The notes: generated from the sequence alone by a model not told the origin. Shown: positions 16,395 to 26,666, counted from the first letter of the stretch. The stretch is DNA of 64,000 nucleotides from Noviluteimonas caseinilytica (GCF_018406605.1 NZ_AP024545.1:434001-498000); one strand, 5' to 3'. Made by a program: numbers and translations.

Positions 16395-16802
16395 TCAGTG
16401 CGCGCAGCTGGCGTCGTGGATGTGCACCAGCCGCAGGTTGGCCAGGTGCGCCAGCCCCACGAGCGTGCCGCCGCAGGTCATCACCAGCGCATGCGCGACC
16501 AGGTGCTCGTGCAGCGGCGGGTAGAGGATGGCGCTCCACAGGATCGTGAGGCCCGCAGCCAGCAGGCCGAGTGCGCGCACGGCGCCGTGCTTGCGATAGC
16601 CCCAGTAGACGCTCGCAAAGCCCAGCAACGTAGCGAATGCCACGAAGCCGCGCTCGAACCCTTCGCCCAGCCAGTTGCCGATGCCCAACGCCGGCAGCAG
16701 CGCGATGGCCAGCGGCAGCAACGCGCAATGCACCGCGCACGCCAGCGAACCGGCGGCGCCGAAGCGATCGAGCAGGCGATGGGAGCGGGCGGCAGGGGAC
16801 AT
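16395..16802 (-). CDS. MerC-domain membrane protein, probably Zur-regulated
   Basis: A 135-aa integral membrane protein with about four transmembrane segments. The first helix region has the MerC hallmark CAVHC (residues 22-26, preceded by GSLA), and the C-terminus is His/Cys-rich (VHIHDASCAH). MerC proteins carry Hg(II), but chromosomal MerC-domain proteins next to Fur-family regulators are more likely to move zinc or related metals. No merA, merT or merR is nearby. A Zur-box-like palindrome is 25 bp upstream and zur itself is 69 bp upstream, suggesting induction under zinc limitation. The metal specificity is inference. Confidence 0.82.
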   Translation of the reverse strand: MSPAARSHRLLDRFGAAGSLACAVHCALLPLAIALLPALGIGNWLGEGFERGFVAFATLLGFASVYWGYRKHGAVRALGLLAAGLTILWSAILYPPLHEHLVAHALVMTCGGTLVGLAHLANLRLVHIHDASCAH

Positions 16803-16826
16803 CGGGGGGCGGGCGGCGGCGGAAGT

Positions 16827-16844
16827 GGAACTTTATAACATTCC
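16827..16844. promoter_or_regulatory. putative Zur operator
   Basis: The 18-bp GGAACTTTATAACATTCC has matching GGAA/TTCC ends and a TTATAA core. It lies between zur and the MerC-domain gene, 25 bp before the latter's ATG. The minus-strand reading GAATGTTATAA resembles the left half of the gammaproteobacterial Zur box. Confidence 0.5.
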
Positions 16845-16870
16845 GCGTCGAAATCCCGTCACGACCCCGT

Positions 16871-17362
16871 TCAGCTGGATTCGAGGGCCCGGCAGGCCTG
16901 GCAGACCCCATGGACTTCCAGGGTCTGCGCCTGGGGGGCGAAGCCCAGCGCCCGGGCGGAGGCGTCCAGCGCGGACACGATGCTGTCGTCCTCCAGCTCC
17001 GTCGCCGAATGGCACGCATCGCAGATCAGGAACGGCACGGCGTGCGCTTCGCCGCCGGGATGGTGGCAGCCCACGTAGGCGTTGATCGACGAGAGTTTGT
17101 GGATGAAGCCGTGCTCGAGGAGGAAGTCGAGGGCGCGATACACCGTGGGCGGCGCGGTCGCGTCGTGCGTGGCCTTCATCCGGTCGAGCAGTTCGTAGGC
17201 CTTCACCGGGCGGCCCGCATCGGCGATCAGGCGCAGCGCGTTGGCGCGGATCGGCGTCAGGCGCAGGCCACGCGCTTCGCACGCGCGCTCCACCTCGTGC
17301 ACGAACGCATCGGCGTCGTGGACGTGGTGGTGCGGATCGGTGCAGGGAGCGTGGTGGCCCAT
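16871..17362 (-). CDS. zur: Fur-family zinc regulator
   Basis: A 163-aa Fur-family repressor, assigned as Zur by its His-rich N-terminus, the two CxxC pairs (ICDACHS and VCQACR), and the CHHPGGEAH metal site in the dimerisation domain. The winged-helix DNA-binding part covers about residues 20-95, with LTPIRANALRLIADAG and TVYRALDFLLEHGF. It lies 9 bp after gltX in the same orientation and just before a MerC-domain membrane gene, with a Zur-box-like palindrome between. Loaded with zinc it should repress zinc-uptake genes. Zur rather than Fur is supported by context and cysteine pattern, not proven. Confidence 0.85.
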   Translation of the reverse strand: MGHHAPCTDPHHHVHDADAFVHEVERACEARGLRLTPIRANALRLIADAGRPVKAYELLDRMKATHDATAPPTVYRALDFLLEHGFIHKLSSINAYVGCHHPGGEAHAVPFLICDACHSATELEDDSIVSALDASARALGFAPQAQTLEVHGVCQACRALESS

Positions 17363-17371
17363 GGGTTCGAT

Positions 17372-18778
17372 CTAGTCCCCGGCCGGCACTTTTGCAAGGG
17401 CGGCATCGATGCGGCGCAGGGCCTCGTCGCGGCCTGCGAGGTACACGGTGTGCGAGATATCGGGGCTCACCTGCGTGCCGGTGATGGCCACGCGCAGCGG
17501 CTGCGCAACCTTCCCCATGCCGATGCCGAGCGCATCGGCGGCGGCATGCAGCGCAACGCCCACGTTTTCCGCGGACCACGTGTCCAGCGCTTCCAGGCGC
17601 GTGCGCGCTTCCGCCAGCGGTGCGCGCGCGGCGGCGTTGAGATGCTTGGCGACCGCCGCATCGTCGTATTGCGTGAGCGGACCGAACCACACCGCCGCGC
17701 GTTCCGCCATGTCCTTCAGCGTCTGCACGCGATCGCGCAACGCCACGACGAGGTCGGCCGGCGACGGACCCGCGGCGAGGTCGTAGCCCTGCGCGCGCAG
17801 GTGCCATTCCAGGTGCTTGCCCACTTCGACCGGATCGTCCGACTTCAGGTACTGCTGGTTGAGCCAGCCGAGCTTGGCGGCATCCAGGCGCGAGGCCTTC
17901 GCGTTGACGTCGCGCAGGTCGAACAGCTGCGTCATTTCCGGGATCGAGAAGATCTCCTGGTCGCCGTGCGACCACCCCAGCCGCACGAGGTAATTGAGCA
18001 GCGCGTGCGGCAGATACCCGGCATCGCGGTACTGCATGACATCCGCCGCGCCCGTGCGCTTGGACAGCTTGGCGCCCTGCTCGTCCAGGATCATCGGCAG
18101 GTGCGCGAAATGCGGCACGGGCTTGCCCAGCGCGCGATAGATGTTTATCTGTCGCGGCGTGTTGTTGACGTGGTCGTCGCCGCGCACGACGTCGCTGATG
18201 TCCATGTCGATGTCGTCGACGACGACGGCGAAGTTGTACGTCGGATAGCCGTCGGAGCGGAAGATCACCAGGTCGTCGAGTTCGCCGTTGGCGAATTCGA
18301 TGCGGCCCTTGACCTTGTCGTCCCACGCCACGACGCCGTCGAGCGGATTCTTGAAACGGATGACGCGGTTGGGATCGTCGCGAAAGCCCACGTTCTGTTC
18401 GCGATACGCGCCGTTGTAGCGCGGCTTGTCGTTGGCGGCCATCGCGGCTTCGCGCATGGCTTCCAGTTCCGCCTTCGTCTCGTACGCGTAGTACGCGGTC
18501 CCGTCGGCGACCATCTGCTCGGCGACTTCGCGATAGCGGTCCAGGCGCGCGGTCTGGTAGACCGGGCCTTCGTTGTAATCCAGACCCAGCCAGTCCATCG
18601 CTTCCAGGATCGCGTCGATGGCGGCCTGCGTGCTGCGCTCGCGGTCGGTGTCTTCGACGCGCAGGATGAAATCGCCGCCGTGGCGCCGCGCTTCCAGCCA
18701 GCAGTACAGCGCGGTGCGCGCGCCGCCGATGTGCAGGTAACCGGTGGGACTGGGGGCGAAACGGGTGCGGACGGCCAT
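17372..18778 (-). CDS. gltX: glutamate-tRNA ligase
   Basis: A 468-aa class I aminoacyl-tRNA synthetase charging tRNA-Glu. The HIGH-type motif is HIGGAR near residue 16, the KMSKS-type motif is KLSKRTG in the middle of the chain, and the FAPSPTG start and RVEDTDRERS segment are diagnostic of GluRS. The all-helical anticodon-binding half follows. Length is normal. A TAAAAT -10-like element lies 32 nt upstream, and the gene is divergent from lpxH. zur follows after 9 bp and is probably co-transcribed. Confidence 0.97.
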   Translation of the reverse strand: MAVRTRFAPSPTGYLHIGGARTALYCWLEARRHGGDFILRVEDTDRERSTQAAIDAILEAMDWLGLDYNEGPVYQTARLDRYREVAEQMVADGTAYYAYETKAELEAMREAAMAANDKPRYNGAYREQNVGFRDDPNRVIRFKNPLDGVVAWDDKVKGRIEFANGELDDLVIFRSDGYPTYNFAVVVDDIDMDISDVVRGDDHVNNTPRQINIYRALGKPVPHFAHLPMILDEQGAKLSKRTGAADVMQYRDAGYLPHALLNYLVRLGWSHGDQEIFSIPEMTQLFDLRDVNAKASRLDAAKLGWLNQQYLKSDDPVEVGKHLEWHLRAQGYDLAAGPSPADLVVALRDRVQTLKDMAERAAVWFGPLTQYDDAAVAKHLNAAARAPLAEARTRLEALDTWSAENVGVALHAAADALGIGMGKVAQPLRVAITGTQVSPDISHTVYLAGRDEALRRIDAALAKVPAGD

Positions 18779-18810
18779 GGGCGCGCGAGTTCGAACGGGA
18801 ATGGCCGGCG

Positions 18811-18816
18811 ATTTTA
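18811..18816 (-). promoter_or_regulatory. putative -10 element of gltX
   Basis: Minus-strand TAAAAT ends 32 nt before the gltX ATG. No good -35 is visible. Confidence 0.4.
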
Positions 18817-18849
18817 CGCGAGCGCGCCCACCTCCGCCGGGCGCCCCAC

Positions 18850-18855
18850 TAGAAT
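18850..18855 (+). promoter_or_regulatory. putative -10 element of lpxH (leaderless)
   Basis: TAGAAT ends 6 nt before the ATG at 18862, where no Shine-Dalgarno is present. Transcription would start at the A of the ATG. Confidence 0.45.
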
Positions 18856-18861
18856 GGCCGT

Positions 18862-19587
18862 ATGCCTGCGTTGTTCATTTCCGACCTCCACCTCGATGCG
18901 GAGCGTCCCGCCATCACCGACCTGTTCGGCCGCTTCCTGGCCGATGAGGCGCGTGGCGCCGATGCGCTGTACATCCTCGGCGACCTGTTCGAAGCCTGGG
19001 TGGGGGACGACGATCCCTCCGACGTCGGCGCGTTCGTCGCCGACCGCCTGGCCACGCTGACGCGCGCGGGGACGCCCGTGTTCTTCCTGCGCGGCAACCG
19101 CGATTTCCTCGTCGGCGACCGCTTCGCGCGCCGCGCGCGCATGCACATCCTCCCGGATCCGGCGGTCGTGCTGCTCGAGGGCACGCCCACGCTGCTGATG
19201 CACGGCGACCTGCTGTGCACCGACGACGTGAAGTACCAGGCCTTCCGCGCGCAGACGCGCGATCCGCACTGGCAGGCGCAGTTCCTCGCGCAGCCGCTGG
19301 CGGCGCGGCTCGCGTTCGCGCAACAGGCGCGCGCGGCGAGCAAGGCGCACCAGGGCGGGTTGCAGCAGCAAGGCTTGATGGAAGCGATCACCGATGTTGC
19401 GCCGGCCACCGTCGACGCCACGCTCGCGCGCTTCGGCATCGGCAAGCTCATCCACGGGCACACGCATCGTCCCGCGGTGCACGACGAGCCCAATGGCACG
19501 CGCATCGTGCTGGGCGACTGGTACGAACAAGGCTCGGTGTTGCGCGTGGATCGCGACGGCGCGCAGTTGTCGTCGCTCGCCGCCTAG
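18862..19587 (+). CDS. lpxH: UDP-2,3-diacylglucosamine pyrophosphatase
   Basis: A 241-aa calcineurin-like metallophosphoesterase that hydrolyses UDP-2,3-diacylglucosamine to lipid X and UMP in lipid A synthesis, at the inner face of the cytoplasmic membrane. All metal motifs are present: ISDLHLD (residues 5-11), GDLFEAWVGDDD (about 41-52), GNRDF, HGDLLCTDD and the C-terminal GHTHRP. Length matches LpxH. The start appears leaderless, since a -10-like TAGAAT is adjacent. The 3' end overlaps the convergent DUF455 gene by 4 bp. Confidence 0.95.
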   Translation: MPALFISDLHLDAERPAITDLFGRFLADEARGADALYILGDLFEAWVGDDDPSDVGAFVADRLATLTRAGTPVFFLRGNRDFLVGDRFARRARMHILPDPAVVLLEGTPTLLMHGDLLCTDDVKYQAFRAQTRDPHWQAQFLAQPLAARLAFAQQARAASKAHQGGLQQQGLMEAITDVAPATVDATLARFGIGKLIHGHTHRPAVHDEPNGTRIVLGDWYEQGSVLRVDRDGAQLSSLAA

Positions 19588-20408
19588 GGTTTGCGTTCGC
19601 GCGCTTCGGCGTCCAGCGCGAGCAGTGCTGCCAGTTCTTCCGGATCGAAACCCGCTTCGGCCCGCGCTTCCAGGTTGAACGGGCCATAGAGCACGGGACG
19701 CGCGTATTGCGCGAGCAGGTGCGCGAACGTCGCGCGCGGCTCGCGGCCGTGCAGTTCGCAGCACCAGCGGAACCAGCGCGAGCCCGCGGCCACGTGCCCC
19801 ACTTCCTCGCGCAGGATGACCTCGAGGATGTCGGCGGTCGCATCGTCGCCGAGCGAACGCAGCTTCACGATCATGCCGGGTGTGACATCCAGGCCGCGCG
19901 CTTCCAGCACGCGCGGCACCAGCGCCATGCGCGCGAGCGCGTCGTGCGCGGTTTTTTCCGCCATTTCCCACAAGCCGTTGTGCGCGTCGAAGTCGCCGTA
20001 GTCGTGGCCGAACTCGCGCAGGCGCGCGCGCAGCATCGCGAAGTGCCGCGCTTCGTCCGCCGCCACGCCGATCCAGTCGGCGTAATACGCCGCGGGAAAC
20101 GTGCGGAAGCGATACACCGCGTCCCACGCCAGGTCGATCGCGTTGAACTCGATGTGCGCCACCGCGTGGATGAAGGCGGCGCGGCCTTCGTCGCTGCCGA
20201 AGCCGCGGCGCGGCAGGTCGCGCGGCGGCACCAGGCGCGGGCGTTCGGGACGGCCCGGCATGCGGATCGGATCGGGTTCGCGCTCGTCTTCGAGCGTGGC
20301 GAACTTGCCGTCGGCGAAATCGGCGGCGGCCTGCGCGGTGCGCGCGAGCTTGTCTTCCGGCGTCGCCGCATCCAGGCACGCCTTCGCCGCATCGAACAGC
20401 GAAGCCAT
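19584..20408 (-). CDS. DUF455 ferritin-like protein
   Basis: The 274-aa product belongs to the DUF455 ferritin-like family. Conserved carboxylate/histidine pairs that would bind a di-iron centre are visible: HAVAHIEFNAIDLAWD, ADEARHFAML and LREEVGHVAAG. The family is related by fold to MiaE-type tRNA hydroxylases, but its own reaction is not established. The N-terminal third is polar and probably caps the helical bundle. It starts 5 bp after the purF stop in the same direction, so it is likely to be the last gene of the folC-purF transcript. Confidence 0.85.
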   Translation of the reverse strand: MASLFDAAKACLDAATPEDKLARTAQAAADFADGKFATLEDEREPDPIRMPGRPERPRLVPPRDLPRRGFGSDEGRAAFIHAVAHIEFNAIDLAWDAVYRFRTFPAAYYADWIGVAADEARHFAMLRARLREFGHDYGDFDAHNGLWEMAEKTAHDALARMALVPRVLEARGLDVTPGMIVKLRSLGDDATADILEVILREEVGHVAAGSRWFRWCCELHGREPRATFAHLLAQYARPVLYGPFNLEARAEAGFDPEELAALLALDAEARERKP

Positions 20409-20412
20409 GGCG

Positions 20413-21885
<1,473 letters not shown>

Positions 21886-21921
21886 GGGATGGGGGATTCC
21901 TGCGTGTTCTGGCTGGTTGGA

Positions 21922-22947
21922 TCAGGGATGCGGGCGGACGATGCCGTCCATCCCGAGTTTCGACTTGACCTGCGCCTTGAGTTGGTCCGCTTCGGCGCGA
22001 TTCAACACCGGGCCCACGCGGACGCGGGTGAGGGTGCCCTTGTCGGTGGTGATGCTTTCGGTGAACGCGCTGAAGCCGGCGTTGCGCAGCTTGTCGCGCA
22101 GGGCGTTGGCGTCGGCGGCCTTGCTGAAGGCGGCCAGCTGGACGGCGAAGCCGGTGCCGGACGCGGCGGGCGTGGCGGGCGCGGTCGCTGCGGGCTTGGT
22201 GGCCGGGGTCGTCGCTGCGGCAACGGTGGTGGTGGGCTTCGGCGGCGTGGCGGCCTTCGGCGCTTCGCGCTCGGCGTCCAGGGCCACGACCTTTGCGCTG
22301 ACGTCGCTGCGCACGCCGGCGGCCTTCAGGCGCGCGTCCTCGGCCTGCGCGCGGGTGGCGAACGGACCGATGCGCACGCGCTGGAGCGTCTTGCCGGAGA
22401 CCGTCGCGGATTCGCGATAGCCCGGCAGGTGCGCGGCGCGCAGCGAGGCGGTGACCGAATCGGCGGCAGCCGCGGTGGAGAAGCTGCCGTAGTTGACGGC
22501 GTAGTTCCCGCCCGCGGTGGGCGCGGGGTACATCACGCCGGGCGCGGACGGCGGCGGCGTGGTCGGCGCCGGCGCGGTGGCGGCGGCCGAGGCGTCGGGC
22601 AGCGCCTGGACCTGGGCGGCCGAGGCGTCGCGCAGCGGCGCGGCGGCGATCGTCGCGGCAGACGCAGGCGGCGTGTCGGGGAGCGCGGCGACGGTCGCGG
22701 TGCTCGCGGACGGCGCGGGCGGCGTTGCATCCATGCCAAGCGCGCCATCGGCGGGCGTGGCATCGGGCGCCACGAGCGGCAGGTCGCGGGTTTCCAGGTC
22801 GCCGACCGGTGCGCGCGGTGCATCGAGCGGGACGTCGGCGACGCCACTCTCCGGCGCCGGGCCCTGGATCAGCATGGGAAGGAAGATCACGGCCAGCGCG
22901 ATCAGCACGGCTGCGCCGACGAGGCGCTGTTTCAGTGCAGGTTCCAT
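21922..22947 (-). CDS. SPOR-domain inner-membrane protein (DedD-like)
   Basis: A 341-aa bitopic protein: short cytoplasmic N-terminus, one transmembrane helix at about residues 9-27, a long Ala/Pro/Thr-rich periplasmic linker, then two SPOR-like peptidoglycan-binding repeats. The repeats contain NYAVNYGSFS and GFAVQLAAFS, each ending with an RVRIGPF or RVRVGPV strand. SPOR domains bind denuded glycan strands at the division septum. Its position after folC and before purF is that of dedD. Two tandem SPOR repeats are more than in E. coli DedD. Confidence 0.85.
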   Translation of the reverse strand: MEPALKQRLVGAAVLIALAVIFLPMLIQGPAPESGVADVPLDAPRAPVGDLETRDLPLVAPDATPADGALGMDATPPAPSASTATVAALPDTPPASAATIAAAPLRDASAAQVQALPDASAAATAPAPTTPPPSAPGVMYPAPTAGGNYAVNYGSFSTAAAADSVTASLRAAHLPGYRESATVSGKTLQRVRIGPFATRAQAEDARLKAAGVRSDVSAKVVALDAEREAPKAATPPKPTTTVAAATTPATKPAATAPATPAASGTGFAVQLAAFSKAADANALRDKLRNAGFSAFTESITTDKGTLTRVRVGPVLNRAEADQLKAQVKSKLGMDGIVRPHP

Positions 22948-22985
22948 CGGTGCTCGGGGGACCGGGCGACGTTGCCGGGGCGGAA

Positions 22986-24272
22986 TTATAGACCCCGCCC
23001 CTCCTTCGCTTCTGAACCCAGGGCCGCAATTGCTTCGCCGACGGTATGGAAGGAGCCGAAGACGAGCAGGCGATCGCCCGCGACGGCGTCCTTGCGCGCC
23101 GCGGCGAGCGCGGTGGCGACCTCGGCATGGCGCGCGCCCGCGGCGGCGGGCGTGCCCTGCAGGCGTTCGGCGAAGGCGTCGACGGGCTGGCCGCGCGGGC
23201 CTGCGCCTTCGAGGCCGGCGAGGAACCAGCGATCGATGCGTGGCGCGAGGGCTTCGACGACGCCCCGGGCGTCCTTGTCCCCGAGCGCGGCGTACACGGC
23301 GAAGGTGCGTCCGCGGGCCGGCGTCGCCGCCAACCATTCGGCCAGCGCGCGCGCGGCCTGCGGGTTGTGGCCGACGTCGAGGACGACCTCGATGCCATCG
23401 CGTTCGATGCGCTGCAGGCGCCCCGCCACCGCCGCTTCGGCGATGCCGTGCGCGAAGGCTTCGCGCGGGATCGCGACGTCGAGCGCGCGCAACGCGGCGA
23501 TCGCGGTGGCGGCGTTGCGCATCTGCACGGGCGCGGCCAGCGCGGGCGTCGGCAGGTCCAGCGCGAAATTCACTTCGCGCCAGCGCCACGTTTCGGCATC
23601 GATCGGTTCGAAGAAGAAATCGCAGTTCGCGCGGATCGCCGAGGCGCCGATGCGATACGCGCGGCCGAGCACGCTCGACGGCGGATCGTCGTCGCCCAGC
23701 ACCAGCGGTTTCCACGCGCGCGCGATGCCGGCCTTCTCCGCGCCGATCACTTCGCGATCGTTGCCGAGCCAATCCTGGTGGTCGAGGTCGACGGTGGTGA
23801 TCACGGCCACGTCGGGATCGACGAGGTTCACCGCGTCGAGCCGGCCGCCGAGGCCGACTTCTAGGATCGCCAGGTCCAGTTCGTCCTGCGCGAACAACCA
23901 CAATGCGGCGAGCGTGCCGTATTCGAAGTACGTCAGTTGGGTGTCGCCGCGTGCAGCTTCCACCGCGTCGAAGGCGTGCACGAGCGCGAGATCGTCCGCG
24001 TCGTGGCCGTCGATGCGCACGCGTTCGTTGTAGCGCAGCAAATGCGGCGAGGTGTAGGCGCCCGTGCGCCAGCCGGCGGCGCGCGCGATCGCTTCGATGA
24101 ACGCGACCGTCGAGCCCTTGCCGTTCGTGCCGGCCACGGTGATCACGTGGCGCGCGGGGCGCGTGAGGCCCATGCGCTCGGCTACGTCGGCCACGCGTTC
24201 CAGCCCCATCGCGATGGACTGCGGATGCTGGCGCTCGATGTACGCCAGCCAGTCGTCGAGCGAACGTGCCAT
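22986..24272 (-). CDS. folC: bifunctional dihydrofolate/folylpolyglutamate synthase
   Basis: A 428-aa Mur-ligase-superfamily enzyme that adds glutamate to dihydropteroate and then to tetrahydrofolates. The ATP loop is VAGTNGKGST near residue 48, followed by AYTSPHLLRYNER, TYFEYGTLAALWLF and EVGLGGRLDAVN, all diagnostic of FolC. The C-terminal ligase domain has LDVGHNPQAARAL. The ATG overlaps the stop of the histidine phosphatase gene by one base (TGATG), so the two are translationally coupled. Confidence 0.95.
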   Translation of the reverse strand: MARSLDDWLAYIERQHPQSIAMGLERVADVAERMGLTRPARHVITVAGTNGKGSTVAFIEAIARAAGWRTGAYTSPHLLRYNERVRIDGHDADDLALVHAFDAVEAARGDTQLTYFEYGTLAALWLFAQDELDLAILEVGLGGRLDAVNLVDPDVAVITTVDLDHQDWLGNDREVIGAEKAGIARAWKPLVLGDDDPPSSVLGRAYRIGASAIRANCDFFFEPIDAETWRWREVNFALDLPTPALAAPVQMRNAATAIAALRALDVAIPREAFAHGIAEAAVAGRLQRIERDGIEVVLDVGHNPQAARALAEWLAATPARGRTFAVYAALGDKDARGVVEALAPRIDRWFLAGLEGAGPRGQPVDAFAERLQGTPAAAGARHAEVATALAAARKDAVAGDRLLVFGSFHTVGEAIAALGSEAKEGRGL

Positions 24273-24916
24273 CACAGTGCCCGATGCACCGCTTCGCCGA
24301 ACAACGCCGTGTGGTGCGTGGCGTCGTTCATGCGCACGACGTCGAGGTGCTCGACGTCTGGGCCTTCCAGCAGGTTGAGCGTGGTCGGTGCCTGGCGGAA
24401 GGTCCACAGCTTCGACAGCGGAATCCCCAGCACGTGGCACAGCAGCACGCGATTCACCGCGTCGTGCGCAACGACGAGCAGCGTGTCGTGTTCGCCGAGG
24501 CCGTCGGCGGCACGCGCCAACGCGGGCCACGCGCGATCGAACACGTGCTGCAGCGATTCGCCTTCGGGCATCAGCACTTCGTGCGGCGCGTGGCGCCACG
24601 CGTGCAGGCGATCGGGATCGCGTTCGCGAATCTCGGCGGCAAGCAAGCCCTCCCACGTGCCGTGCGCGATTTCCATCAGGCCGGCGTCCGTCGTGAGGCG
24701 CGCGAGGCGGTCGTCGCCCAGCGCAAGTTCCGCCGTGCGCAGCGCGCGCTTCAACGGCGAGGCGACCGCGCGATCGATGTGCACGTGTTGCAGGCGTTCA
24801 CCGAGGGCACGCGCCTGCGCTTCGCCGACGGGCGACAAGGGAATGTCTTCCTGGCCCTGGTAGCGGCCTTCGGCATTCCACGCGGTTTCGCCGTGGCGGG
24901 CGAGCAAGATCTTCAT
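24272..24916 (-). CDS. histidine phosphatase family protein (phosphoglycerate mutase-like)
   Basis: A 214-aa member of the histidine phosphatase superfamily. The catalytic histidine is His8 in the ARHGETAWN motif (residues 6-14), with the second catalytic His in LLVVAHDAVNR in the C-terminal part. It resembles broad-specificity phosphatases such as CobC/GpmB/PhoE. With no cobalamin genes nearby, the cobC role is unlikely. Starts 4 bp after serA and overlaps folC by one base, suggesting a serA-phosphatase-folC transcript. The serine-related position might hint at a phosphoserine-type substrate, but that is speculation. Confidence 0.85.
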   Translation of the reverse strand: MKILLARHGETAWNAEGRYQGQEDIPLSPVGEAQARALGERLQHVHIDRAVASPLKRALRTAELALGDDRLARLTTDAGLMEIAHGTWEGLLAAEIRERDPDRLHAWRHAPHEVLMPEGESLQHVFDRAWPALARAADGLGEHDTLLVVAHDAVNRVLLCHVLGIPLSKLWTFRQAPTTLNLLEGPDVEHLDVVRMNDATHHTALFGEAVHRAL

Positions 24917-24920
24917 GCGG

Positions 24921-26483
24921 TCACACCTGCTGGATCGAGAGGACGCCCGGCGTGGTGCGCAGGGCGGCGAGTTGCGAGTCGTCGAGCGGCTGGTCGACGG
25001 TGATGGCGGCGCGCGCCTGGCCGTCGCCGGCCGCGCCGAGCGCGAAGTTCACGATGTTGATGCCGGCCGCGCCGAGTTGCGAGCCGACGGTGCCGATCAT
25101 GCCCGGCCGGTCTTCGTTGCGCAGCAGGAGCACGTGGGCCTGCGGGTCGAATTCGATCTCCACGCCATCCAGGCGCACGACGCGCGGGCCGCGATGCAGG
25201 GTGGCTTCGATTTCGCGCGTGCGGCCTTCGCTTTCGACGCGGATGCGCAGGAGGCGATCGAAGCCGTCGCCATCGCCGCCGATCGTTTCGGCCACGACCA
25301 GGCCGCGCAGCGCGGCTTCCTGCAACGCGTTCACCGGCGTGACGCGACCCGAATGCGCGCCGAGCAAGGCGGCGACGAGCAGGCGCGTGAGCGGGCGCGT
25401 GTCCAGTTGGTCCGTGCGGCCGGCGTAGGTGACGGTGAGCTTCGTCGGCGCGTGCACGAGGCGCGCGGCGAGCCGGCCGAGCGACGACATCAGCGGCATC
25501 CACGGCCCCACTTCGCGCGCGGCTTCGGCGGTGAGCGGCGGCAGGTTGACGCAGCCGGCGACCGCGCCGGTGGTGACGAAGTCGATGACCTGGCGCGCGA
25601 GGATCGTGCTGACGGCCTGTTGCGCTTCGCTCGTCGAGGCGCCGAGGTGCGGCGTGAGGATGAGCTTGGATTGCGCGCGCAGCGGCGAATCGGCGGGCAG
25701 CGGTTCGGTCACGAAGGTATCGAGCGCAGCGCCGGCGAGGTGGCCTTCTTCCAGCAGCTTGAGCAACGCGGCTTCGTCGACGAGCCCGCCGCGCGCGGCG
25801 TTGATGAGGTAGGCGCCCGGACGCATCGCGCGCAGGCGCGCTTCGGACAGCAGGTTGGTCGTTTCCTTCGTGCGCGGGATGTGCAGCGTCACGACGTCGG
25901 CCCACGCCAGCAGGTCGTCCAGCGTCTTCAGCGGCACGCTGCCCTTCCCGGCCGCCGACGGCGGCAGGAACGGGTCGTACGCGGCCACGTCCATGCCGAT
26001 GCCCTGCGCCTTGCGCGCGACGGTGCCGCCGATGCGGCCCAGGCCGATGACGCCGAGTTTCTTGCCTTCCAGTTCGAAACCGGTGAGGCCGGCCTTCGGC
26101 CATTGCCCGGCCTTCATGCCGGCGTCGGCGCGCGGCACGTGGCGCGCGAGCGCGAACAGCAGCGACAGCGCATGTTCGGCGGCGGCGAGCGTGTTGCCGT
26201 CGGGCGCGTTCATCACCGCGATGCCGCGCGCGGTGGCGGCTTCGACATCGATGGTGTCCACGCCGGCGCCGGCGCGGCCGATCACGCGCAGGTGCTTCGC
26301 CTGTTCCAGCGCGGACGCGGGCACGGCGGTGGCGGAACGCACGAGCACGGCATCGACGTCGGCGAGCGCGACGGCGAGTTCGGCGGGGTCCTTGATCGGA
26401 TCGGAGACGGCGACGTCCCAGCCCGCGAGGCGGAACAACTGGAGACCGTCTTCATGGATGCCATCGCAGGCCAGCACTTTCAT
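24921..26483 (-). CDS. serA: D-3-phosphoglycerate dehydrogenase (long form)
   Basis: A 520-aa long-form SerA, which oxidises 3-phosphoglycerate with NAD+ in the first step of serine synthesis. The Rossmann motif is VIGLGRIGGTVA near residue 146, the catalytic Arg is in NAARGGLVDE, and the active-site His in ILTPHLGAST. After the catalytic core comes the intervening domain and a C-terminal ACT domain beginning at LLLRNEDRPGMIG, the usual serine-feedback site. The ATG at 26483 fixes the family N-terminus MKVLACDGIHEDG. Confidence 0.95.
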   Translation of the reverse strand: MKVLACDGIHEDGLQLFRLAGWDVAVSDPIKDPAELAVALADVDAVLVRSATAVPASALEQAKHLRVIGRAGAGVDTIDVEAATARGIAVMNAPDGNTLAAAEHALSLLFALARHVPRADAGMKAGQWPKAGLTGFELEGKKLGVIGLGRIGGTVARKAQGIGMDVAAYDPFLPPSAAGKGSVPLKTLDDLLAWADVVTLHIPRTKETTNLLSEARLRAMRPGAYLINAARGGLVDEAALLKLLEEGHLAGAALDTFVTEPLPADSPLRAQSKLILTPHLGASTSEAQQAVSTILARQVIDFVTTGAVAGCVNLPPLTAEAAREVGPWMPLMSSLGRLAARLVHAPTKLTVTYAGRTDQLDTRPLTRLLVAALLGAHSGRVTPVNALQEAALRGLVVAETIGGDGDGFDRLLRIRVESEGRTREIEATLHRGPRVVRLDGVEIEFDPQAHVLLLRNEDRPGMIGTVGSQLGAAGINIVNFALGAAGDGQARAAITVDQPLDDSQLAALRTTPGVLSIQQV

Positions 26484-26666
26484 TCGCACGCTCCTTGGAT
26501 GAGGGGGCGCGCGGAAACGCATGGCCAGCCGGATCGGAACGGGGCGTCGCGGGCGCGACGCGATGGAACGGTGGAACCAACGGCGTGTCGAGAAAACGGG
26601 GCCGGCTGGCATGGGAATCCGCGACGCCCGGAGCCTAACATGGCATCCCCGCAAAGGAGCATCTCC

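Noticed and set aside
16395..16802. Mercury resistance operon
   Set aside because: Only a MerC-domain protein is present, without merR, merT, merP or merA; the neighbour is a zinc-type Fur regulator.
16637..19060. 807-codon plus-strand frame across zur and gltX
   Set aside because: Composition is arginine/alanine-rich and it covers three real minus-strand genes, so it is a shadow.
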